A stretch of DNA of 64,000 bases from Strongylocentrotus purpuratus (GCF_000002235.5 NW_022145611.1:7714242-7778241), one strand, 5' to 3'. Positions 11,990-24,782 are shown, numbered from the stretch's first letter. The notes: generated by a model from the letters alone, not told the origin. Translations and numbers: made by a program.

Positions 11990-12960
11990 GTAGGGGTTTA
12001 AGGTGCAAATATTTTGTAGTACTCTTGCATAATTCTTGTAAGATTTTTTTCCTAGACACACTAGGAAATGCATTCAAAACATTTTGTTCTCCTTAATGCT
12101 CTGTAATATTCACATCTTATGACAATGTTGAAGTTACAGTGTCATGGTCATGCATTCGTTCCGATTTTATTTTGTATCTCTGTTTTGCCATGCATTTAAA
12201 TTTTTGTTTATATTTATGTTTTTTATTTACGGTATGTTAACTTAAAAAATGAAAATATAAGTGATTTGCCGATGAGCCTGGTATTCATATAAGCTGTAAT
12301 TTATCTGCAATGAAAATTTAAATGAGTGAGGGAGACAGAGGGTGTGTAAATTAAGTTTCTACTGTTTGGGCATTATTCTTTTTCCTACATGATGTTCTCC
12401 ACAAAAGAGAGGCAAGGGCTCAATATCACCACAGAAGAAGTTTCCTCACCCGAAACTTCCAGTAACTAGCAAACAAAAAAGCTGTGAGTTTTGTTTGTTG
12501 TTTGTGGAAAGAGAGCTTGTTGCCCTTGTATGGATGCTTTGACAATACGTCTTTATGAGCACCTCCTCATTTTATTCACCAAATCATTGCATATGAGGGT
12601 AGGTACTTTAAGAATAACCATGTTAGGTTAGAAAAAAAGAAACCTGCCAGATTTTATTATTCAAATCCGTGTCTACGCAAACTTTTACCTAAGAGGTAGT
12701 CTCAATTTCATGTGTATATTTCTCCTTTTTTTGTTGTATATTATTTCTGCTACTTGCATAAAAGAATGTATGTGATCAACTATATGATCAGCTATATGAC
12801 CAATATTCTATATTGAGGTTTATATCTTAGGCAGTTAGTCTTGCATATATATACATGCACTAGTAACAGGTCAATATAAAAAATATGGACAAGCATTGAA
12901 CTGTACATGTAGGTAGTTTAGCTAAGGAAGCATGATACCTTTCTTAAAATTCATTGGAGA
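11990..12960. other. Stretch without recognisable features
   Basis: AT-rich sequence with no gene, SINE or strong repeat. Confidence 0.3.
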
Positions 12961-12965
12961 AGTGG

Positions 12966-13364
12966 TATAGAGCGGTGAAGTGTGACGTCATCAAAAACCT
13001 ATTTTTAGAATTTCTCAATTTTTTCTTCATTTTCCGTAAAAGCATTAAAAATAATGTCCAAATGTCGAAAACCAATTGAATATGTTAAGTATTGGCTGAG
13101 ATATGAACATCTGAATGAATATATTTCCTATAGGAACTCATTGTTATATGCTCTGGCTCCTAATGGTTAGGAACCAGAGCATAAAACACTGAGTTCCCAT
13201 AGACAATCTTTGTATTCAGATGGTCATATCTCAGCCAATACTTAACATATTCAATTGGTTTTCGACATTTGGACATTATTTTTGATGCTCTTTCAGAAAA
13301 TGAAGAAAAAATTGAGAAATTATTAAAATAGATTTTTATGACGTCACAGCTTCGGTACTCTATA
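12966..13364. mobile_element. Foldback element with ~185-bp arms
   Basis: The left arm starts TATAGAGCGGTGAAGTGTGA and the right arm ends with its imperfect complement, CACAGCTTCGGTACTCTATA. Long parts of the arms are near-identical, for example TATCTCAGCCAATACTTAAC and its complement. The arms meet at a small loop around GGCTCCTAATGGTTAGGAAC near 13155-13180. Target duplications could not be defined. It looks like a non-autonomous foldback MITE. Confidence 0.8.
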
Positions 13365-13369
13365 GAAAT

Positions 13370-14085
13370 TTATTTATGATAGGGTCAAACTGCAGGGCCC
13401 TGTTTCATTAAACTTGTCATCAATAACATGTTGTGATAATTGTTATAAGCTACTGAAATCCTTGCATTTGATTGGCTGTGAGCAGATATTTCACAGATCT
13501 TTGGCAGCTGCTATTGATAACAAGTTTTATGTAACAGGGTCCACAACCTAAGTTAGCTTAGCAAAATGTATAGTGGCACAAAAAGATGTTACCGGAACAG
13601 AAAGGTGGTCATAATTGGTGATGTCAATGAATTAAAAGCTCTTATTTATCATATCTGAATAACATTTAAGGTTATTATATATTAAGCCTGATAAAGGTTG
13701 TACCAAAGATTTGGTTGTACATATATTTACCAGCTGCATATTCTACCAATGTGGTGCTTTTGTCAAATCATGATTTAACAAATTGTGCATTTTGCGTTTC
13801 AGAAGCATTCTTTTGTGCCACTACATTTCGCTTTAAAGCTATCTTAGAATATGCATAATTTTGATATGAATAATTATGACACGAATCACATTTGTACTAC
13901 TTTTCTAAGCGCTTTACATTGTAAATTCTGTGACCATGATCATTGAAAGTGCACAGGCTTCGTTCCTTGGGGAGTTTTCCTGATATTGCTGATAATGATA
14001 ATAACACTGAATGCCTTCAATCACTCTGAACTCAAATTATCATTCCTTGAAGAGTTTTTATTGAGAGTCAAAACTTCATACAATT
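13370..14085. other. Stretch without recognisable genes
   Basis: AT-rich sequence. A short inverted pair around 13400 and 13530 (CAGGGCCCTGTTTCATTAAAC and GTAACAGGGTCC) may be transposon-end debris. Nothing else is recognisable. Confidence 0.25.
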
Positions 14086-14087
14086 TT

Positions 14088-14474
14088 TAAAAATTTGATA
14101 TTGTGCTGATATTGATAACACAGGTAATGTTTATTTGTGCGTTTGCGGTGACAGTTTATTTGCCATCAAATGGTTAATTACCTTTTCCAGATGATGTTAA
14201 TGAGTAAAATGAATGTGGTTTTATAACATGATTATTATGCATGCAATGCAAGTTATGGATGTGGGCTTCTTGTATGAAAATAAAAATTTGATATTGTGCT
14301 GATATTGATAACACAGGTAATGTTTATTTGTGCGTCTGCGGTGACAGTTTATTTGCCATCAAATGGTTAATTACCTTTTCCAGATGATGTTAATGAGTAA
14401 AATGAATGTGGTTTTATAACATGATTATTATGCATGCAATGCAAGTTATGGATGTGGGCTTCTTGTATGGAAAT
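14088..14474 (+). repeat. Near-perfect 193-bp tandem duplication
   Basis: TAAAAATTTGATATTGTGCT starts at 14088 and again at 14281. The two 193-bp copies differ at only a few positions (for example GCGTTTGCGG against GCGTCTGCGG). The near-identity indicates a recent duplication. Confidence 0.92.
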
Positions 14475-14784
14475 AAATATAGTGGTAAGCATGGGAAATG
14501 AGTGAACGATACCGCAATGGTTATTTCAGATTATTCCTGCTGTGTGTTGTACTATAGCAGCAGTTCGGATCAAATGTGAGATAAGCAGAGTAACATTCTA
14601 CTCATTGCTTCTGCTTACTACAAATGACAATTTGTAAACAATGTTTTTCTTTGTGATATTTAGTGTGCATATGTATATCTATTATCAAGTGAAATTAATG
14701 AAAATGGATAATTCATTACAAATTCACCAGGGTTGTGCGTGGGTGTGACTTTCACCACCATGAGAGAAAAAATGGTCCTCAGAG

Positions 14785-15110
14785 TTTGAATCAGAGGCAG
14801 CGGGCACACTGCTCCCACTTTTTTTGTGAGTATCTGGAATGTGCCCCCTTTTACTTCAGATAAGTGCCCCCTTTTCTTTCTAGTAGGTGCCCCTTACCAC
14901 CTCTGATAATGACCCCTGTCCAGATCTAAGAGGTGACCCTTTTACTCTGACAAATGCACCTTTTCACCTCTGAAAAGTGTCCTTTTGATTATGACACGTT
15001 CCCCTTTTCCTTTGCTCATTTTCACTTTTATTTAGAGCCCCTTCCCCTTCTCATAAATGCCCCCTTTTCACCACTATTAATTCCCCCTATTAAAAATCTC
15101 TCTGGTAGTT
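14785..15110 (+). repeat. Degenerate minisatellite of CCCCTTTT-type units
   Basis: About a dozen imperfect units of 20-30 bases, each with a GTGCCCCCTTTT-like core followed by a variable CACCTCTGATAA-like segment. Spacing is irregular, suggesting an old array. Motif variants include GACCCCTGTC, GTGACCCTTTT and GTGTCCTTTT. Confidence 0.7.
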
Positions 15111-15426
15111 TCTAATTAAAACGTTATAACTTATGTTATAATGACTGAACAGCAGGCTTTTCAAAAAAACTATTGTCAAAACCCTCTTGTACAAAGTCGT
15201 AGCTGAATCAATAAATGTAGGTCAAAAGCCATTATGTGCCTCTTTCCAAAAACAATCGCTCATTAACTTAATACATTGACTATAAGGCAGTTGAAAAGAA
15301 CATTTCTATGGCCTGCCTCAAACTTGGAACAAGGTGATTTTGACAACACTAGTTGTATAACAGTTTTCGTTTGAACTCTGATGTCCACTCATTTAATACA
15401 ATAAAAAAGATGACTTTTATCTACCT

Positions 15427-16259
15427 CCGGGGACCTCATTCATGTAAACATACTGTAAGCATGCGTGACCACATGTTTTCCAGACACCCCCTAAACGAGG
15501 ATTTCTTCTGAAGCCAAAATACACCCTAAATAAGGATTTCGTGTGTGTTTTTTTCCCGAATTCACACCTTAAACGGGTATTTCACACAAAAATGTACTCT
15601 AAACAAGTATTGTAAAATTGTAACCCTTGAGCATTTTGAAGTGCGATAGGGATTACCATTTAAAATGTAAATAAATCAAATTGCGCTTCTGATGTAAAAA
15701 TTCACATTTTAACAATTTATTTTAATAGAGCGGAATAACATCAATCTGTTCACTTCAAAATGGGTTTAATGCACAGCCATCATAACGTCGCTGTTTTCAC
15801 GAAGTGACGGTAGTGAAAAAAAATTGCATTCACTTTGCGTTACGATTTTTCTCACTACCGTCACTTCGTGAAAACAAGGACGATATTAAGTCCTTTCTTT
15901 AAATAAAAAAGAATTACATTTCAAATTTCAAGTGCATGTAATTTTTACAAAAAGTACACAATGTACAATGAACAGTTACTATTTAACTATTTAACTATGC
16001 AAAACAAAGTATTACGGACCAGCTATATAGGCGTGAGACTTGGTAGGTCTGGCCCTGAGGGCTAGAAAAATACCCCTAAACGCGTATATCGGCGCGCAAA
16101 GTAGGATTTTGTACCATTAAATGGCCCAAAATGGACGTTTTTGAACTCCTCATTGCGTCAACGCGCGGACCGCGTCCAATCTATAAAAAAACGCCCCTTT
16201 ATACACGTTTTCTTGGTCACGCATGCTTACAGTATTTACATTTGACTGAGGCCCCCGGG
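15427..16259. mobile_element. Non-autonomous DNA transposon with terminal inverted repeats
   Basis: The left end, CCGGGGACCTCATTCATGTA, and the right end, TTTGACTGAGGCCCCCGGG, are imperfect inverted repeats of about 45 bases, including the GTAAGCATGCGTGACCA block. Internal repeats such as CCCCTAAACG recur. A second copy lies at 19287-20188 with the same ends and interior. No transposase frame is present. Confidence 0.75.
15789..15877. repeat. Internal hairpin within the 15.4-16.3 kb element
   Basis: TTTTCACGAAGTGACGGTAG and its exact complement CTACCGTCACTTCGTGAAAA face each other across a loop of about 40 bases. The segment is absent from the second copy at 19.3 kb, which suggests a nested insertion. 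Confidence 0.7.
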
Positions 16260-16264
16260 CATCT

Positions 16265-16715
16265 ACCAACATTCACTAACTCATTTTTGCAAAATAAATC
16301 AATTAAATATCAAGGTCCTCATAAACGGAACTCCATGTCAAGTCATTTAAAGGGTGTTAAGAACCACAAAGCATTAAACTGAAAAGAACAATATTTGCCA
16401 CTTATTGATTTATTGAAATACATAATAATAATAATAATTATAATAGTGAACATTTATAATGCGCCATGTCTGTCAAAAATGACACTCCTGGCGCAGTTGT
16501 GTGAAAAAATTGTGGGCATACGACCATCCAGTGATTCAATAAAGAAAGAAAGTAAAATACACATAAGTTAAAGTTTAACATACTTCAGGACATAATTTTG
16601 CACTAATTGAATTACAATATTTGTTTTAAAACCTAAAAGCAAGGTTACATAATTATGCTCGATACACAGGTATGAATTGAAACATAATGATATCCAATAC
16701 AAAGCATATCACGGT
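16265..16715. other. Spacer with a SINE-like 3' tail
   Basis: An ATAATAATAATAATTATAATA run at about 16421-16445 precedes ATGCGCCATGTCTGTCAAAA, followed by GGCGCAGTTGTGTG. The remainder is unremarkable. Confidence 0.35.
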
Positions 16716-16717
16716 AA

Positions 16718-17070
16718 TACGCGGGAGGGGGATAAACTGAATTCAAACAATTAGGGTTATTAAAGAGTAGAGAACGGTACAACGAATCGTCTTCTTTCTA
16801 TAATAATTCAATGAAACGTCAAAGCTTCCGCGCGATTCGCGCGGGAGGGGCAGAAACTAAATTCAGATAATTAGGGTTAAGAGTTGAGAACGGTACAACA
16901 AACCGTCTTCTTTCTACAATAATTTAATGAAACGTCAAAACTACCGCGCTTTGCGCGGGAGAGGGGAAACTGCATTCATACAAGGAAGAGTAGAGAACGG
17001 TACAACAAATCGTCTACTTTCTCCAATAATTTAATGAAACGTCTAAGCTTCCGCGCTTAGCGCGGGAGGC
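16718..17070 (+). repeat. Tandem array of ~110-bp units with GC palindromes
   Basis: GCGGGAGG blocks occur near 16721, 16839, 16955 and 17060. Between them lies a repeated GAGAACGGTACAACAAATCG block followed by AATTTAATGAAACGTC. Unit boundaries carry short palindromes such as CCGCGCGATTCGCGCGG, CCGCGCTTTGCGCGG and CCGCGCTTAGCGCGG. The palindrome loop varies while the stem is conserved. Confidence 0.85.
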
Positions 17071-17340
17071 CTTTCACCCACCCCCTTTTCTAAAATAAGA
17101 TCCTATAGCTACGCGCCTGCATTAAAATATATATGCTGACTAAGTTGACGAAATAATTCGTATTTTTGTGTCGTCGAGGAAAATTAACAAAATTGCAAGT
17201 ATACTATAGAGTTCATAGGAAAAACAATTTAGCCTTCGGCCCCGGGTTTTTATAGGGTTAAATTTGTAGATATTGGGACATTTGATTTTGTCGGTAATTG
17301 GTGGCTAGTTTTGTCGGTAATCGTTGGCCTCTTCACGCCC

Positions 17341-17415
17341 CTCCCCCCCCCCCCCCCCCCCCCCACTGAAAAAGGTCTAGCGACGCCCCGGTCGCACCCC
17401 CCCCCCCCCCCCCCT
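17341..17415. repeat. Two poly-C tracts in transposon-like debris
   Basis: Uninterrupted C runs of about 20 and 17 bases are separated by ACTGAAAAAGGTCTAGCGAC. The downstream GGAGACGCCCCTGCACG resembles the end of the poly-G element at 55.5-56.8 kb read on the other strand. Confidence 0.6.
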
Positions 17416-17703
17416 TTGGAGACGCCCCTGCACGCAGCCTAAAGAGATCACCCCTTATATGACCTGATTCCATCAAAGTGATTACCTTATTTCTGAAATC
17501 TAAATGTAGGGGAAAGGTATCCCACATGCATGACATTTGTTTTGATTACCTCGTCACGATAATAGGGACTTTTAGATTGAGTGGATGAGAACACGACGAA
17601 CGCCGACTGATCATGCGTGTCAACGCACTGAACTGCCCATGTTGACTACAATTAGAAATCTTTTAGATTGCCCTCGACGATATACATGTATGCAGGAAGT
17701 AAC

Positions 17704-18230
17704 ATTATGAACATGACAGACAAAGAAAGAGGACAAAATATACAGTTCCTCTTTCTACCCTCAACAAAAGGCCATTTTCGTAATATAACCGAATTTAATG
17801 CATATAGGTCTTTGTGAAGTGCCTCAAAACAAATTATTTCATTCACCTGATAGGAATAATAGTAGTTCTATAGTAATAATGCAACTGCATATATTAAGTG
17901 TTGCTAGGTAGGTCAAGCCATAATTTTTGTCCAACCTGGCAACAACTTATGTATGCAGTGAGGATTCTGTCTATTGAAATACTTTTATTCTTATCAGGTG
18001 AATGAAATAGTTTGTATTGAGGCACTTCACAAAGACCTATGCATTAAATTCGGTTACATTACGAAAATGGCCTATTGCTACATGATAGAACATCCCTCCA
18101 CTGCTATTATGTAAAAATGTGTAGAACAGGTGAATATGCATGTGACACCTGTTCTACAAATTTTTACATAATAGCAGGGAATGGATGTTCCTTTGTCTAC
18201 CTGAGGAACTGTATATTTTATGCGCACGCG
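17704..18230. mobile_element. Nested foldback elements (one palindrome inside another)
   Basis: The outer arms are GACAAAGAAAGAGGACAAAA (left) and GAGGAACTGTATATTTTATG (right). Inside lies a second inverted repeat, about 17764-18076, with arms containing GGCCATTTTCGTAATATAAC and its complement. The outer element also holds a 30-base-arm hairpin around 18104-18177. The same two elements occur side by side, not nested, at 51654-51855 and 52028-52322. Confidence 0.8.
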
Positions 18231-18289
18231 GCATATACTAGTACCGTACTAGATTAAGGAAAATCAAGGTTGACACATTCTCGATCGCC

Positions 18290-18345
18290 GACTGAGACGA
18301 CGTGACGCATGCGCAGTGCCTATTGGATGCGTTGGGTAACACGAG
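18290..18345 (+). promoter_or_regulatory. Candidate promoter elements upstream of the CD36-like gene
   Basis: A GACGCATGCGCAGTGCC segment near 18304 matches an NRF-1-type site on the minus strand (TGCGCATGCG, with the final consensus base not conserved). It is followed by CTATTGG, an inverted CCAAT box. The surrounding 60 bases are CpG-rich in an AT-rich region and lie about 300 bases before the ATG. This rests on motif matches only. Confidence 0.3.
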
Positions 18346-18631
18346 GATGGTAGGTCAGATGATACGTATAATTGAGAAGAAAGATCGAAGATAGATATGC
18401 ATGTTTATATAAAGATCGTAAGGTCAAATCTTATCATTACCAAAAGGCCAACTTTGGGTAATGGTAAAGTCCTTTCTGAGGATATTAGTATTATACATAG
18501 ACCTGCTCTCTCTCTCGCTGAATAGGCCACTTAACAAATTGTTATCAAATCAAATTTTTTTCCGAATCCATGAATTATTCTGCTACAAGACAGGTACCTG
18601 AGCTAGTAACGTTTGAAATAAACGATCCAAG

Positions 18632-21600
18632 ATGGGGAAGGCCGAATTCTCTTCTTCACGGAAGGTTTGCTACGGAATACTGATTATATTTTCCATCGGT
18701 CTAATTGTTTCAGGATCCTTGACGCCACTTTTCATGGATAAGATGTACAGAATAATCATCGATTCGGTAAGTAGTATACAAAATGATACACAGTAGTGAG
18801 GGCATTTCTAAGAATTAACCGCACTCTAAAACGCCCGAGGTAATAACCGAGGGTGTTTGGACTGTTTTAAAGGTACCGAGTGTGGGTAATTTTACCAATG
18901 CCCGAACAAAATGGTGTGTATTATTTGTTTTATAAGATCACGTTGTATTTGTTTTGTTTTGTTTTGTTTTTTTTAACATGATTTTACTAATGACCGGTCA
19001 TTAATACACATATAATACACAACATTGAGGTCATTAGTAAGAATTACCCACACAAGGTACCTTTGGAACAGTCTTACAACAGAAATTTGAGAATTAATAC
19101 CTACACGTTTATTGCGACAATGTCGGAGTATGTATAGCCCAACAAGCCTGATAGAGATTTAAAACCATATAGAGATGAATGTTCCTAGAAGGAAAAGTAA
19201 ACTCTGGTGACAATAAGGTGGGTAGTGAGAGCGAGAAAGGGGAGACTTTCAGAACCTAGTTATCAAAATATGAAGGAGACTATTTTGCCCAGGGGTCTCA
19301 GTCATGCGTCACCACAGGTTTTCCAGATACCTCCTAAACGAGGATTTCTTCTGAAGCCAAAATACATCCTATAAAATGAGGATTTCGTGTGGTGTTTCCC
19401 AAAGTCACACCCTTAAATGGGTATCTCATGAAATTGTACTCCCTAAACAAGTATTGTAAAAAGTGTAACCCCCTGAGGATTTTGAAGTGCGATTGGAATC
19501 TAGGAAAATACCCCTAAACGCGTACAGCAGGGTGTTGAAAATGGACATTTTTTTTTACCCTTAAAGGTACTATGTCCCATTTGCAGGCCAAACAAATGAA
19601 AAGGTTAATTTCCAACGACATTTGAAAGATAATACTAATTTAGAACTTCCCTAAAAAAGGTGGGACTTGAAAATGTATTCAAGTGGGAAAATAACGACTA
19701 TTAGTTGTCAAATCGACTTAGGAGCTATAGAGCCAATAAGTAATAGTCTCGATTTTCAGACCATTGTACCGAATGGTACGTTTCATGCTGCGCAAAGATT
19801 CAATCAGTTTAATTTTGGTCATCAAAAGAAGTGGGTTATTGATGTAGACAAAATGCTCATGCACCCTTTACAGCTCATTTTATATATGTTATTACCAAAG
19901 AAGAAAAAAGCCAGTCAGTCACCCAATAGTGTCTGACACTGAAGTCTAACAAGTAAACGGGTTTCCTTGCATAGTTTGAATATTAGGACACTGCTAACGT
20001 TTAAATTTCACAGATAGGACATACATGACATATTCATAATTGCTGCAAAGTTCTACAGAATTTGAGGTTGGCTGCAAAAGGGACATAGTTCTTTAACCGC
20101 GTCCAACCTTTAGAAGAAAGTACACTTTATACGCGTTTTCTTGGTCTAGTTTGCTTACAGTATTTATATTTGACTGAGCCCCCTGGGCTATTTTGTAAAG
20201 AACAAAAAATGAAAAGCAACCATCCTTACGTAATGAGTTATATACATTAGGCAAATTCACCTCTGTTCGGTTATTGAAGACTGTTTAGAGCCTTCCGGCC
20301 CCTCAACAGACGATCTGTTCATTTTTAGTTTTTTCATTGTCTGTTCCTTTGCCACTGCCTACAGTATAGATCCATAGACCATAGGGCGTCATCCTTCATA
20401 TCATTAACAATTTTCTTCGTTTCTATTAATCATCATTTTGTATGAATTTCTTTTCATCAGATGATGGTCCTGGAAGAGAGTTCATTGATCTATCAAGAAT
20501 GGGCGCATCCGACATTGCCATCGTTCCTCTCCTACTATCTCCTCGATATTCAGAATCCCGAAGCATTTAAGAACGGAGAAAAGCTTATCGTCAAAGATAA
20601 GGGGCCTTACGTTTACAAGTAAGTATTTGATAAATTATAATGTTTTCAAAGTAAATAAAGTAATGTTTTTAAAAATTGGAATTAACATTATTAATTGATA
20701 TTGTTCCTTCATTCATTTTTTCTGTTACATAACATTACAGAATATGCAATCATTTCTTTTGCAGGTATTCGTTTTGTTATGTAGTATTACAAATTATGTA
20801 ACCATCTATTTTATTTTACTTATTTTTTCATGTAACATTATGTTACTACACAACGTACATTATTCTTTATGTATAAATTACAAGCTATGTTTATCCTGTT
20901 TATAATTATTGTTATACATTTATCTGTTCATACCAGATAATGTGACAACAAAGTTGCTAGTGTATTGTTTCCAAGCATTCAATAATTTGTTTAATATTAA
21001 TTTTCTGTATGCACATGTAAAATAACTACTAATCGGTACATTTGCTACAGAAGCAGAAATACATATTTTTGAAGAAAAGAAAATTGTAAAGTAATTTTGA
21101 AGATGATTGTTTATCACAAAATCAAAAAGGTGCATTAATTTATGTCAAGTGTATTAAGAGCATCGTAATTCAAAGGTAAATCTCGCCTCTTCAAAATCTG
21201 TTATTTATTTAAGCAATGTAATATCTATGATAGAATATTTTTTAATACTAGGAAAAAGTACATTTAAAAAAGATTTTCCTCAAAAAAGGAAGAAAAAATA
21301 AATAGTACAATCATGTGTTTGAAAGGAAGAGAAAATATTATTTCATTGAAGTAAGATAAGACAGACAAACAGACATTCGATTTAAAAAGAAATGTAACTG
21401 TTGTTAGTCGGAGAATATACGCAAGAATATAACGATGCTTCTTTTGAGAGCTTTATAGTGATGCAATCATATTGAAGAATTTGTACCGATGTTGATCAAA
21501 CAGAAAAACAATATTCTTTATCGGAAAGTTGTACTTGAAGTCAATGAAAAAAAAAACAGTTTGGTCAGTTTTCAGGACGAAACTGTATTGTGAAAATAAA

Positions 21601-22520
21601 TTGAATGTATCAAATGAAATGCATTGCATATGCTTTTTGCAGAAGCAAAGTAACACACACACCCAGACACGCTCACAAATGTTCGTTGATATTCGATAGT
21701 TGTGGCATGATTAATTTTGTTAGGGATGTTAATTGGATCTGCAAAGACCAGGCGCGATAGCTCAGTCGGTAGAGCAGTGGTCTCGTAATCAATCCGGTGA
21801 CCCAGGTTCGAAACCAAGGCGATGCGCTAGTGCCCTTGGGTAAGGCATTAATCCTCATTACCAGGTCCCTCGGAGAGGACCTAAAGCCGTCGGCCGTCTG
21901 GTTGCTTACTTACAAGCATTTATGCTTTCTTAGCAGTCAGGTAAAGTAACCACCACCATTCATGATTAGCCCATTCATAATCAATTAATACCAATTAACA
22001 ATTGTTTTATTCAAACATCACATAAGAAACTTTGGCGCAAGTCGATTTTTGCACTCTCGCAAACAATGCTTCCTGTTCATCCAAGCGTCAACACATACCA
22101 CACAAAATGATACCATATGATTTGGGATAAAACACTCTTTCATAAGATGTATAATAATGTACTGTTCGTACATGATTTTTAAAATAATTAGCATTTTTCT
22201 AGGTGAAAACTTTTTTTTGGACTCACACTGTATAGGCATTTGCTACTTGCACGAAGTGTCATGTCGTCTGTTATCGCATTTATTTCGGATGTTTTATTAG
22301 GTATTTGTAACATCTTCGATTATTTTGTTTACCCCCAACCACCTCACCCCTTTCCCCTCCCATCTCTCCCTCTCCCACCCCTCTCTCACTATTTCTCGCT
22401 CTTTCTCTCTCTCTCTCCATCTCTCTCTCTCACACTCTCTATCTCTATCTATTTATCTTTCCCTCTTCCTCTATTATATGCCTTTCTGTCTCCTCCTCTT
22501 TCTCTCTTCTCCCTCTCTTC

Positions 22521-22570
<50 letters not shown>

Positions 22571-23099
22571 CTAAATTTTCTGTTTCTCACCCTTTTTCTT
22601 TATTTATATAGGATTTACGTGGACAGGGACAACCTGACATTTCATGACAACGGAACGCTGTCATACGTGACACGGTATATCTACTTCTTCGAGCCTGAGC
22701 AATCGGTTGGCCCAGAAACAGATCGCGTCATCACCCCAAATCTAGCTCTGATAGTAAGAATACTGATAATATATCAAGAGCAAGTCAATAAATATGAAAA
22801 CTGCATGTATTCAAGCCCAAATATCTTAAAAACCAATTAAAATTGCTATAATATGTTGTAGATAGTATGGTGGTTGGAAAAATCTTCCTTGATTTGATAG
22901 GATGCTCATCAAAATGCAATCACGGATGATTGACCATTTTGTTTAAACTGTGTCAAAGTCGCCTTAGTCCAAGTTTGGGATGGATGTAGTTTAGCAGTTT
23001 ACTTTTAAGGGGGCTATCTAGGCTTGACCACTAATTTCATTCAAAATCTGGGTAGAAGTATAATTTTATATGAATCCGGAAAATACAAGAACGGTTGTT

Positions 23100-23140
<41 letters not shown>

Positions 23141-24690
23141 TAGTAGTAGTAGTAGTACTAGTATTTTTTTATTTTTATCATTAATAATTTTATTATCATT
23201 ACCATTATCATTATCATAATTATCCAATCATCATCATCATTTTGATTGACTGCTTAACGAAAATTTTTTAAAGCTATCGCTTAAAATATGTTTATAAGCG
23301 ATATATTGGAAAAATAAATTTAGGCTACTGGTCTATTATATTTCATGGTCTTTTCACATCCCTATCAGTCTTCTGTGTACGCCGCTCGGAATGAAACGGA
23401 CGAGACGAAGAGCGAGATGAATGCTTTTCTCAATCTCATCAGGGAGGAGCTTACCCTGAACCTGACCATTGGAGAGGTGATGTGGGGTTACAAGAAAGCC
23501 CGACTGACACCCTTCGAGCGCTACAGAGAAAATGGCGAGTTCCTGGTTCAGGATAACGATGACAGAGAGGAAAGAATGAGGCCAGGTTTTCTGTCGCCGG
23601 TAATGCATTTGATATACAGTCATGATGATAATAATAATAATTAATTATTATTATTATATTCGTGTTTGTTTACCAGGGTAGCTTGAATACCGTTCTACCA
23701 GAGAGGGCTCTTATCCTTACTAAGTTTTTTAATTTTTGAAGTTTGTGAAAAATTGATTTTTCCCGAATTATGTTTCTTGATAATGTGACATATTTATTTA
23801 AAGCTTACATCTAATTCTATTCAACAACGGCCCTAATTTAACCAGTCAACCTTTCATTCTTGAGTTACGAAAAATATTTAAAAAACGTCAAATTTACAAG
23901 GGGAATGAATGATTTAGTTGTAAACTGTAGAATATTTAAATACGTGGAGGCATTGCGTTCAGGGGTGCAACCTTGAGGATAGTCAGAATATAGACAACCA
24001 TCATCCCATATTTGGGATTATTTATTCGGAAGGATTTGTTATCTATAGCATTAAGTTTCAAGGGTATATGGATCTCCACTTGATTGTTATTGAATGTATG
24101 CTTAAAGCCCCACTTTACTAGTTTGGCCAGGAGGGATTAGACCTCCCTGCATGGTCACTGACAGGTGGTTATCTCATCAAATAAGCTCTCATTAACATAA
24201 GAAAAAGAGGATCATGGGGGACAAATGGTCACCGATTAGGCATCGTTTGCTATATAGAGGGCGCAAGTAGCTATAAGTAGTGCAGTGGGGCTTTAAATAT
24301 ATTTGTAATACCTGTCCATTAATTTGTGAGTAATTTCTTAAATGAAACAAATCTTTGCATTTCAGTACAACGCGACTTTTCTCTACCAGTACAATATTTT
24401 TGATGGAGTCGCTGACCAGAAACTCATAAACACCATAGACAACTACTGGGGCGAACCGAAAATGGACTGGTGGTGGTCCGAAGAAGCCAACACAATCAAG
24501 GGAACAGGTATATCAATGTTGTCATTTTTATCTTCTTATATTAAAAGACCGCTACTATGCTACTACTACTTATGCTGCTGCTGCTATTGTTTTTTCTACT
24601 ATTACTACTACTACTACTACTACTACTACCCACTACTACTACTACTACTCCTACTACTACTACTACTACTACCACCGCTGCTACTACTAG

Positions 24691-24730
<40 letters not shown>

Positions 24731-24740
24731 GCTGCTGCTG

Positions 24741-24782
<42 letters not shown>

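Noticed and set aside
19667..19936. An 89-codon open frame
   Set aside because: It lies inside the nested TTAA element and ends in a Lys-rich low-complexity stretch. It has no transposase motif.
21751..21830. A functional tRNA gene (Thr-like, CGT anticodon)
   Set aside because: It has A and B boxes, but five copies share a long non-tRNA body and end, and the anticodon stem is imperfect. It is a SINE.
22240..22840. Ser/Leu-rich open frames of 123 and 171 codons
   Set aside because: They are products of the CT microsatellite. Only 22612-22753 is real, as exon 3 of the CD36-like gene.
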